In this document: in pieces, positions 55,001 to 64,000 of the stretch
Layout: each line of letters begins with the position of its first letter
Position numbering within the stretch: the stretch's first letter is position 1
Source: Progne subis subis
Lineage: Eukaryota; Chordata; Aves; Passeriformes; Hirundinidae
Assembly (NCBI GenBank): GCA_022316685.1
Contig: JAKJHU010000039.1
Coordinates: 7,497,808 to 7,561,807 of the forward strand
Direction: 5' to 3'
Length of the DNA: 64,000 nucleotides
Notes under the pieces: model-generated
Database searches by the model: none
What the model was told of the DNA's origin: nothing
Seen by the model: only the letters and a program-made list of their open reading frames with translations
Position numbers and translations under genes: made by a program

Positions 55001-58000
55001 AGAACAAAGTAAGGCTTAACAAGGGGTTGAAACATAGCTGCACGTGTTGAACCTGTAAGTTTTCAGTCACAGTTGAAACTGTAAGTTTCAGCTTACAAAT
55101 AGTTAAACAGCTTTCAACTATATCATGGTTGTAAAGTGTTCTAGAAGACCATAAACATGCAGTGCAAATCGAAGCATCCTCTATCAGCTTTAACTGGTCT
55201 CTGAATTAATTGTTTTCTCATTTAATCTCCTGTCCCTCTAATTTTCTTAAATATGTATGTCTCACCTTGTGATAAATAGCTTAGTCAAAAACAGGCATCA
55301 AATAAGGGCAGTGGCTGGAAAAATAATGATTTATTTTACTTTATCTGTCTGGCCTTCAGACTTGCAGGGGTCACTTTACTTACCTTTTTGTGTCTTTAAA
55401 TGAGCCGCTTGCAGAATGTCATTACTGCTGTGAGACTGTACAAAAAGAAAGACAAGTCTCAGAATTAAAATGATTTTCTGTGATGTGTGCTGTATCATAG
55501 TCACTTATTTCTAATGCTGGTGTTAGATGTATACAATGTAAATACATTTGGCCTATTTTATCAAAAATATTTTTATTAGTAGCTATTTGTGCATTATTGT
55601 TACCTATTAATATCCTGGCACCAGGCTGTTTCTGGAATGAATATTTAGCTAAACATGTAAGGATATCTAATGTTTGGCAGTCTGCATTTCTCTCCCTTAT
55701 TTGAACAGATGATTTGAAATGTCATTTGAGATTCCAGCCATCAAATTTCTTACAGTGTTTATGAAATATGGCTGTCATTTGGGAATCTGTGTAATATTCT
55801 GCAGTGGTCAAATTGAGTTTTGAAAGGAGCCATTTAAAGCTTTTGAAAGTTCTCAGCATGTGACTTTTTGGCTACAAAGAACATTCCCTTTTTTCAGAAG
55901 TTAGTCACTAGAAAAATAGTTGAGAAGACATACTTTTTTCAGTCATTGCCTTGAGCATTTTGTTTAATCTCTGCAATAACAAAGTGACAAAATCTCATGT
56001 GTAGAGCTAAGATTTCTTCACCCAAAACCTTCATAATTTAAAGAAAAGGGGGAAAAAACTGAGGATTTTTTTTGAAAAAAGTAATTTTTAGAAACTATTC
56101 ATATTTTCTATCCTTTAGCATTGGTATTAATTACTCCTTCCTGTTCCAGTCTATTTAACATGTCCTCCATGGTATTTCACAAGTCGACGTTTATGTTTCC
56201 TCCAACAAAATTAAAAATATACTTATTCTTGACAAAGCAGCAAGAAGGTTTCTTTATATACTGCCTGTGGATCCTATCTGCCTTTGGATACTTTGTGGTT
56301 TTTCCCAGGGAAATTAAGCCATGCAGGCATATTTATGCATGAGACATTGCTGCTGGCTACAGTGCTGATCACTTTGGCTTAATAAAGCATTTCTTATGGA
56401 CTTACCAAGTGAGCAGAAAAGCTACACTTGAGTTTTCTTGTGCTCTTTTCTCAGTAGAGGCCTAATTCTTTCCTCAAATACGTAATCTCTCTGAAGATGT
56501 GCTGAAGACGCTGAAGATGTGGCATCTCCTTTACACCAATCAGCTGAAGGGTTCCATTTTGCCAGTTAGATTTCAGCCAAGCTCATAAATAGTATTTTGA
56601 ACAACTTTATAATACTCTGAACAACTTCACAGTTGTTGGTCATCACATTTAAAGATTTAATTAACAGACTCTGGAGTTTTTTCAGAATTATATTGTACTA
56701 GATTACTTTCAACATCAAAATAAAATTCAGTTCTTTGACAAGTCCTGTGGTGTTTTTCATGTTTCATTATTGGAAATAATATCATAAATCACTCTGAAAA
56801 TTACTTTAGCTGTATGTTTGATAGAAAAAAAAGCTTAAGTTATTTCTTATGCTGGATTAAAGTATACTAATTCACCTTGTCACCTCATCTATAATAATAC
56901 TGTACACTCCGCGTTCCAACTAAATTTGGCTTCATGTGGAACTAATAGATTGTCTTAATTGTTTGCAGAAGCTTTGTGCAGATAATCAGTATATCTGACT
57001 TTCCACAGTGTGGTGTGTAAACTTAATGTTTGAAGCTTTACTGAACAACACAAACTACTCTTTGAACATTTGTCTGTTACGTGGTTTTGTCTTTGCTGAT
57101 ACCAGTTTTAATGATAAGCATGCGTTGTAGATAATGAGAAACATTGACAGAGTTTTCTGCAATCTTTTGTAGATCCAGAGAGGGCTTGTCATCTACATAT
57201 GCTTCTTCAAAGGTGCTGATGAGGATCTTGTCCCAAAAATTGGTATGATATAATCCATATACATTATCATATTGTTTGAAAAGGAAGAAAAGCAGTTGGG
57301 GCAGAGAAGGTAGCACGAGATGGCATTGTTCTAAATAATGCCATGAGATAAGCCATGAGATGACATTATTCTAAATCAATTACCTGGCTGAAAGAACAAA
57401 TTGGTCTGTCTTGTTTCTTTTGACAGTTGTCCATGCCTCCTCATCTGTCTGTTCATGACCAACCTAGAAAACAAATTCCTCTGATAACATTCTAGCAAAC
57501 AAAGAAAACGCTGCACCTCCTGTTTAACATATTGCATGTGTCAGGCAATAGGTTCAGTCCAGGACAGAACTGAATTTCAAATACATGGCTTGATTTGATG
57601 AGTGTTTTAACCCTGGTATCACTATATGTGCAGAATATTTAAAGTTATAGCCGCTAGAGGGAGTTGTTTGGATAATGAAAGTGTCTTTCCCATCTCGCTT
57701 CAGTGGTGCTTACATGCGCTGTTAGCATGTGCAATTTTCTGGTTCAGAAGCAATAACAGCAATGTCTGCAATTCTTGTCTTCTCCACATGCACTTTAACA
57801 TCTACATTGAGGTAGAGAAAGTGCTGTGGATAAGGTCAAATGGTAGCAATTTCTATCTTTACCCAGTGCTGTTTTGCTGTGATTTTTTTTGGTCCTGTTT
57901 TGGTTTTTTGGGGTTTTTTTTGTTTTGTTTTGTGTTTTTTGTGGTGTTTTGTGGGGTGGTGTGTTTTTGGGTTTTTTTGGGGTTTTTTTGTGGTTTTTTT

Positions 58001-59805
58001 TTTTTTGTGTGTGTGTTTTTTGTTTTGTTTGGTTTGGTTTTTGTTTGGTTTTGTGGGTTTTTTTTGTTTTTTGTTTGTTTGGGGGTTTTTTGGTTTTGTG
58101 GTTTTTTTTTTTGTGTTTTTTTTTGTGTGTTTTTTTTTTTTTTTTTTTTTTTTTTTTGGTGGGGTTTTTTTTGGTTTTTTATTTTTGGGGTTTTTTTTTT
58201 ACTTTTATGTAATTTCTTCTCCCGCCTATCTTCCATAAATTGCACTGGTTCCCCTGGGAAATTCTGTGATGCGGCATATTCCAGATAAAAGTGCCCCTTT
58301 TCTGTGGCTGGCTGATACTAGTGATTTGGCTAAAGGTTGTGTAACAGTATTTCACTGTTTCAGTCTATTTCAAGCTACTGGCTGGGACCAGCAGTGCACA
58401 AGTAGACGTGCTATTAAAAAGGCTGAGAGCAACTCCTGGGGGCTTCTCTCTTGCTATTGGAGGGCACAGTCCTTCTGCAATGCTAAATATTTAAATCTAT
58501 GATAGAAAATTTTGTTTCATGCTAGTGAGAGTTTCAGGAGAATGCTGGTTGAAAATAATTACATTTTCAGCTGTAGGGCAGCTGAAGCAGGCCAGAAAAA
58601 GAAACTTCTGTTTCCTATCAGGAGATTCATCTAGGACCATCCTCCTTGAGTGCCTGTCTTAGAGAATATTGTTTCCTAAATATATTTTGACTCTGTTTAA
58701 GTGTTTGGGTTTGATTCCTGAATCACAATTCAGCTGTTTTTGCTTCTAACAACATGAAACATTTATGTTTAGGGTTTGAAGGCATGACTAGTATCCCCCC
58801 AGCTTTTACAGAGTTGGGGTAATGATTTGATTCGTTATAGAAACATCAGAAAATCTAAAGTTAGTAAATGCATTGATTTTATTTGCGAGTTTATGTGTTC
58901 TGGCTTATAAGCCAAATTGCATCTGACCTTCCTGCCCCCCTCCTGTCTCAAGTGACAAGCTGGTAGCTGCATGTCTCGAGGTGCAGCACTGAAGGACGCT
59001 TGCTCTACTTGTGCCTTCAGCTCAGATCAGTGCTGGGTCCTGCTGCAAACTGCTGCAAGCAAAATGGAAAGAGAGTCAGGGCAGAATGCTCTCCAAAGTG
59101 CACTGTGGATGGTTTATCCTACCATGTGGAGTATTGTGCAAATGCTGCCTGTATGAGTATCAAGTAATTAAGGAAGGGTTGCTAATTGCTTCTTGGGTTC
59201 TTTTTGTGTGTCCAACTAGAATCAACTTTAGGATTTTAGATACTTCCCCCAAAAATAGAACTTAAGACATATTAATATCCTTCACATTCCTCACAGTACT
59301 CAGACATATTAGTTGGTTAATTATTTATTTATCTTATTTAAATATTAAAAGTCTTAATTTAAAAATTAAATTATTTATTTTAATTATTTATTTGTCAAAC
59401 AAAAAATATTTGTTGGATCTTGTTTATGATGTCCTGTTTAATTCAGTTCAATTATACTAAATTTTATTTTTATTTGCAGTTGATACGCTGTTGAATGTCA
59501 AATTAAGTGAAGATGACAATGGCGAGTTTGTCTCCATCCTTGATTTACCAGGTGACGTACTCATCATACCACAAGCTACCCTAGGTGGTAAACCGAAGGG
59601 AAGAAAGATGCAGTACCATGCAAACATTGAAAAAGAAAAAGGGTTTGAACTTTATTCTCAGTTTGTGACTTTGTGTGAAAAAGAACTGGCTGCCAATGCC
59701 AAATGCATGGAAGCTGGTGTTCTTGTCAAGCATGGCACATACGGAAACAGGCAGGTGTTAAAACTGGATACAAATGGACCTTACACTCATCTCATGGAAT
59801 TTTGA
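51698..59805 (+). CDS. DTD2: DTD2 (D-tyrosyl-tRNA deacylase 2 / animal tRNA deacylase ATD), complete, 3 coding exons
   Basis: DTD2 is a cytosolic tRNA-linked editing enzyme of the DTD fold. In animals it hydrolyses wrongly attached amino acids, notably L-Ala on certain tRNA-Thr (family knowledge). Three exons join in phase to give 167 aa (human 168). Order: RARALLQQ and RLQVRPPE (exon 1), [20 protein letters not shown] (exon 2), [75 protein letters not shown] and THLMEF-stop (exon 3). PQATL and TNGPYT are the two signature motifs of this subfamily, replacing SQFTL and NxGPVT of DTD1. Introns are 5.4 and 2.2 kb. The gene faces away from NUBPL, as in mammals, and its promoter is a CpG island. 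Confidence 0.97.
51806..57172 (+). other. DTD2: DTD2 intron 1
   Basis: 5.4 kb. The CpG-rich start grades into AT-rich sequence. A short (AGGT)n lies at 52497-52512. A possible MIR-like relic lies near 54100-54200 (CTGTGACCTGTGGCAGATGA, CTCTCTTTGCTGCACTG). The ORF at 54036-54488 minus has no recognised domain and looks incidental. Nothing else seen. Confidence 0.8.
57173..57242 (+). CDS. DTD2: DTD2 exon 2 (70 bp, [20 protein letters not shown])
   Basis: Acceptor CTTTTGTAG|ATC and donor AAAATTG|GTATGA. It codes 23 residues, [23 protein letters not shown], plus one base of a split Val codon. Human DTD2 reads [20 protein letters not shown]. It is the central strand and helix of the DTD fold. It was not visible by ORF length, because the opposite strand carries a longer frame. 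Confidence 0.96.
57243..59479 (+). other. DTD2: DTD2 intron 2
   Basis: 2.2 kb containing a local duplication just after exon 2 (AGATGGCATTGTTCTAAAT at 57319 and AGATGACATTATTCTAAAT at 57358), the long G/T tract, and otherwise AT-rich sequence. The 220-codon Phe/Gly/Cys-rich ORF in it is the translated simple repeat and not a protein gene. Confidence 0.85.
57896..58200 (+). repeat. G/T-only low-complexity tract (304 of 305 bases)
   Basis: From 57896 to 58180 every base is G or T; after a single A at 58181 it continues to 58200. It is made of irregular runs such as GGGGTTTTTTT, TTTTGTTTTG, GTGTGTGTG and a T27 run. The complement is C/A only. Several G4 and G5 runs could support quadruplex formation. 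It is not a regular microsatellite with one unit. Confidence 0.92.
59480..59805 (+). CDS. DTD2: DTD2 exon 3 (C-terminal two thirds, both signature motifs)
   Basis: Acceptor TTTATTTGCAG|TT. It completes a split Val codon, then codes 107 residues to TGA at 59803-59805. It includes PQATLGG, the editing-site loop, and [10 protein letters not shown], the Gly-Pro motif that orients the substrate in this fold (family knowledge). It is near identical to the human protein around [13 protein letters not shown] and [17 protein letters not shown]. Confidence 0.97.
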
Positions 59806-59808
59806 AGA

Positions 59809-59814
59809 AATAAA
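59809..59814 (+). terminator. DTD2: DTD2 poly(A) signal AATAAA four bases after the stop
   Basis: A canonical AATAAA begins at the fourth base after the TGA. A strong GU/U-rich element (GTGTCTTTTTTTGGTTGTTG, from 59837) follows at the right distance, so cleavage around 59825-59835 is predicted. That gives a 3' UTR of only about 20-30 nt. Other AATAAA hexamers lie further on (for example near 61221), so longer isoforms are possible. Confidence 0.7.
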
Positions 59815-59835
59815 TTGTATCCCAACTATAGTACT

Positions 59836-62800
59836 GGTGTCTTTTTTTGGTTGTTGTTTTTTTTCCTACTAAACATTTAAGTGCTGGATTCCCTTGGGAG
59901 ATTGTTTAAAAAAGGCTTTCACTCATCTGTACTGGTTTTGCCAATCCCATCGAATAGAAGAATGCCTGAGACTGCCTTGCTATAATGAGTATGTGTTTTT
60001 GTCTCATATGCATCTGAAGTGTGCTCAAAATATTTGTTAATATTGATCCAATAATTCAAGACGTTTATCAACAAAAATGGGATAATGCAATCATTTTTTA
60101 CTAAAAAAAAAAAGTAGTATTACATCTATAGCTTGAAGTAGTGGTTTATAGCTAAAAAAGAAGAATACTTTAGATGCAATGGTATCAATTTTTACCTTTG
60201 TTTTCTATCTATAAAATGACAATGCTTTCTAACTAACTAATATATTGAAAACAAATTCACTGAATTCTAGCCTCTTCGAGAGTAAGTACTGAATAAGAAA
60301 GTCCATCCTCCTCCACTGGAGTGAGTAAGGGTGAGAGACTTAAGGTAGTACAGGGCTGGTCATGGGCTATGCAGGGAAGAGTAAGTGAGGCACATGTAGA
60401 AACCAGCAGTATCACTGAATTGCTTGCTTGAAGTTTGCATTCTGAAATCTCTGATGTGTTTTGATAGGCTGCCTGCTATAGCTTGGTCTATGCCCTTGTT
60501 ACTGTGGTCTTGCTGTCTACTCAATTCTTTCATAACAGAGCCTCAGGAAAAGAACAGAAACATTCAAATGAAAGCAAAAATGAAGATGGTACGATGTACA
60601 CTTCCATCTCATTGTTCCCTCTGCCCCTGTTGCTTCCTTCCAGCTTTTTGTCCATTGAAGCTGCTAGACAGAGATTAGCTTTCCTTTTATAGACAGTATT
60701 GGTACATTTGGGGCCCCCTTCCCAGCTGACCCCCTATGCAGTTCTGTTATAAACATTATTAACAGATGATGTTAAGAAGATATCATCAGAAATTCTGTCT
60801 TGAAAGACAATAAGAACAGAATAAATATATTAAAATATGGCAAATTCAAAACTGATTTAAATGTGTTCATCCTGTGAATCAAGTTTCTCCTTTTAATGCA
60901 GCATTATGGTTTAGAAGGGTTCAAAGTGAAATAGACATTTATATGGTTTGCAGCAATTATCCAGAATTGCCATTTGAATAAGAATTTATTCTGGAATATA
61001 TGTAAAACCTTATGGTTAGTGAGGATGGCAGCTTGCACAGTCCTAAATTGTAGGCCAGTAGTTACAAATACTCTGTCCTTATTTTGTACAAAACATTGAA
61101 TGTATAAATCTGTAGGCTCAAACTATGCCACGAGAATCATTTTTTTAACAGATAAGAAACTTAGAGAGTAATGAGATTTCTTTTCAGGTTAGCATAATGA
61201 ATGGTTAATAATTATGAAATAAATAAAGATTTCCTGGCAACTGTCATTCTCACAGTTGAAAATAACCATTTACACAGATAGTCTGGAAGTATTAGCTATT
61301 AGGACCCAAATGACATATTTATTCATTAATAATAAATAGTTATGACAGACACAATATGAATCATGTTCCAAGTTCCTACTAGCAACATTTAAATATTATT
61401 GTCCTGATGCAAATGACTAATACTATTCATTATGATCTGTGTGCTTGAAAAAACATTGTAATTCCTCTTTCAGTTGGAAGTCACATCCTAAAAAGTGCTG
61501 AGTAATACCACTTTTCACAGACCTTACAGGAATTGTGGGCATTTAGTATATCTCAAGAATTGATCCTTTGAGGTATAATACAAAATCTGCAGCTTTTAAT
61601 TTACATCCTGTCTCCAAAAAGATCTCTGGCAGCCTGGCAATTCATTCTCTATATTTAAAGAACTCTTAAGGTTTATAAGAGGGATAAGCTTGAAAATAGT
61701 GGAAACTATTGGAAAATAGTGGAAACAGACTTCAAACCAAACCCCGTCTCATAGCAGTCTGTCATATAAAGCACATCAAAACTAACGTACATTTCAGTCG
61801 TTCTTAGGACCACACAGAACTCTGAAATTTTTGTAAAAAGATGGATATTTGTGTATTATCTGCCCATTTCTGATTTATTTGTGTAACCATCTTGGAATAT
61901 TGATTTCTGCCATCTTCTGCTCCAGGCGTTTGCAGCTTGTTGAATGTTGTGCCCTTTGTACTGCTTTATTTATATCTACTATTGATTCACAATCCATTTA
62001 CTGAAGGAAGCCATTTCTGAATAACATGCTGGACCGTACTGATAAAAAAATTGATTAAAATTACTTTTTCAAAGCCAAAAGCTTATTTCCTTCAACCAAG
62101 AATATATGCTTTAAACAGATGACATGACTCTGCTTTAAATCATTTCTGTAATATGACTAAACAAAAACTCAGATAATTATCCTGTTCTATACTTAGACAA
62201 TATCTATTAGAAGATGCTTAATATTCCCCACTTCTTTGAAATAACCTATAAAGTGAGGAGCTGTCCTTATGCTGTTATGTCTCCAATTCAACTGCCACGC
62301 AGGAATTTGCAATATCAGGTTTTTGTGACCTTGGTTGCAACGCACACACCCAGTTTGTTAAAGCTGAGCATGTGTGGACTATGAACTGCGCTCATAAACA
62401 CTCACTAATGAGTTCAGGGGCAATAGCCTGTTTTCTATTCAGCACTATTCCTGCTTCCTTCCCATGCCCTTTCTGGAAATTTTTACCTCTGCTGCTACAA
62501 AGAATATGCAACACAGGAGTTTACAACATACAAATATTAATCCAGAACTAGAAGTTAATAAGCAGCATGTAGCCTGTACTATAGCCAATACTTGCAACTG
62601 TATTGCTACTGCTAGTGATAGTCCACAGGCCTTGTCCCAAGTGTTCCAAGAGCCCAGGATGGAGGATTATCACAGGAACTTTACCTAGGCTTCTCAGAGC
62701 TTTGGTTTTATCTGATATGGCTGTAACTCTTTGTTTGTTTGTTTGTTTGTTTGTTTTTTTGTTTTTCCATTAAGGACAGGAGACTATGGCTGATTTGTTT

Positions 62801-64000
62801 TACTTTCATGTGTAACCACAGTTGTTATATAGATACTAATAATTAGTATTTATTCTGTGTAGAATTATATATTTATGACTCTAACACGGCGTTACAGGGT
62901 ACAGAAATACAAGCCTATTAAAACAGCAGGAGCTTTGAGAAGCGAAGACACCAACTGCAGTGTAAAGTAGAGGCATGGGATAGTAAGAGATGGGGCACAG
63001 GCTGGCACTGGAGACTCCACGAATAGAAACTACTTGCTAATGGTCAGTTGAAGTAGTACAAACCTGGAGCTGGGCAAAACTATTCTTAGGGATAAAAGAG
63101 AAAAGAAAGTGACTATGGGACAAAAAAAAGCAAAACACTTCAGATGAACAAAAAGAAAAATACATAGTTGCAGGCTAATGAAGGAAAAGGAAGGAGCAAA
63201 ATTTTATTTTAAAAAGTGTAAAAAGAATCCCAAGTGAGATATACTTAAAAAAAAAAAAAAACAAACAAAAAAACCCCACCATAAACATCATACTCCTGCA
63301 GGCAAAGGACTCCAGATACTGATGATCCACTGTGCTCCCTCTACCAGGTGGAAGCCACAAGGAGATGAGGAGATGAAAAGGCAAACATGACACTAGGAAG
63401 AGGGGTAAGGGTAGTTACTAAATAGCACATGCATAACAATTTTTACTGTACTATAATTATTGAGACCTTCTATATAGTTTATTTTCTTTGTTTTTCTGCA
63501 ATAATTAGATTTGGACTGGTAATAATTCTTTGATTAAATTGCTAAGGTTGTAATTAAAATAAATTTGGTGAGACTCTAAACGGAAGATGGATTTCTTTTT
63601 GCATGTAACATGATTTTGCACATAAACATTTTGCACAGTTTCTGCAGACTTGCTTCCCTGTGTTGAAATGGCAGACACTTGATGGGCTGATGGATATCAG
63701 CCAGCCTTTGTGGTGCTTTTCACCAGGTCTTTTAATGCATCTGTGATGTCTGATCTCATTTATCACAAAAGCTCCACAAAAATTCTTCGTTGTGACTCAA
63801 TGCAACAACTGCTCTTTAGCTCCTCTTTGAGAACAAAGTTCCACATCTACTTGGATTTAAAAGTATGATCTGCTGAACCTCAATCTCACCTCTGGTATAA
63901 AAAGTTTCTTTGGAGAAAGAAGGATGAATCTTTTAAGCTTCCGTTATTTCTTGCTTTTAGTTTCTATTACTGTCTTCTATATGGACTCCTTCAAACATAT
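59836..64000. other. Region downstream of DTD2, no gene recognised
   Basis: AT-rich, with a (TTTG)n repeat and small A-tracts. It may include an extended DTD2 3' UTR. In mammals the next gene in this direction is HEATR5A; no exon or CpG island that could start it is visible here. The ORFs at 60424-60692, 62464-62688 and 63554-63766 have no recognised domains. Confidence 0.6.
62731..62760 (+). repeat. (TTTG)n microsatellite
   Basis: About six perfect TTTG units followed by a T run. Confidence 0.95.

Noticed and set aside
57626..58288. 220-codon ORF rich in Phe, Gly, Cys and Val (and its Lys/Gln/Asn/Pro-rich complement)
   Set aside because: It is the G/T tract translated; open frames follow from the lack of A and C, not from coding.
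1..64000. CRISPR arrays, operons, phage-like or toxin systems
   Set aside because: The window is vertebrate DNA with spliced genes and avian retroelements; the only periodic repeats are microsatellites and an LTR U3 repeat.

Overview
The window is vertebrate, almost certainly avian, nuclear DNA. It is AT-rich with long introns and isolated CpG islands. CR1 non-LTR retrotransposon fragments are scattered through it, several ending in the CR1-type 3' microsatellite (TCATAGAA/CACAGAAT). Several endogenous-retrovirus-type LTRs resemble families I associate with songbirds. The passerine assignment is inference; 'bird' is well supported. I found no operons, CRISPR arrays or bacterial features. Nearly all long ORFs are chance frames in introns, repeats or CpG islands.

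Two protein genes are recognised, arranged head to head. (1) NUBPL (IND1), on the minus strand, runs leftwards from a CpG-island promoter near 37.0 kb. Six coding exons were found by splice sites, phase and similarity: exon 1 about 36911-37046, exon 2 35842-35989, exon 3 33222-33256, exon 4 22563-22653, exon 5 10848-10887 and exon 6 10667-10757. Exons 2-6 join in perfect phase. The remaining exons lie off the left edge, so bases 1-10666 are intron 6. (2) DTD2 (animal tRNA deacylase ATD), on the plus strand, is complete in three coding exons: 51698-51805, 57173-57242 and 59480-59805. It encodes 167 aa and starts in a second CpG island.

Layout. 1-10.7 kb: NUBPL intron 6, with a CR1 relic, a 513-bp solo LTR flanked by 6-bp duplications and other LTR pieces. 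10.7-22.6 kb: exons 6 and 5, separated by only 90 bp, then intron 4 with two related LTR relics and a CR1. 22.6-37.05 kb: exons 4 to 1, an isolated CpG island at 29.3-29.65 kb in intron 3, a CR1 in intron 2 and the promoter island. 37.05-51.7 kb: intergenic, rich in repeats (two CR1s and four LTR-type elements, one near a 75-nt A-tract). 51.5-59.8 kb: DTD2, with a roughly 300-bp G/T-only tract in intron 2. 59.8-64 kb: no gene seen.

The two genes work separately. NUBPL supports mitochondrial complex I assembly and DTD2 proofreads aminoacyl-tRNAs in translation. Their order and divergent orientation match mammalian NUBPL-GPR33-DTD2, but I see no GPR33 in between. I found no convincing new biological system. 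The most useful leads are a one-base frame conflict at the NUBPL start codon, the orphan CpG island in intron 3, the very short predicted DTD2 3' UTR, the strand-asymmetric G/T tract and an LTR with tandem GAATATTC-bearing units.
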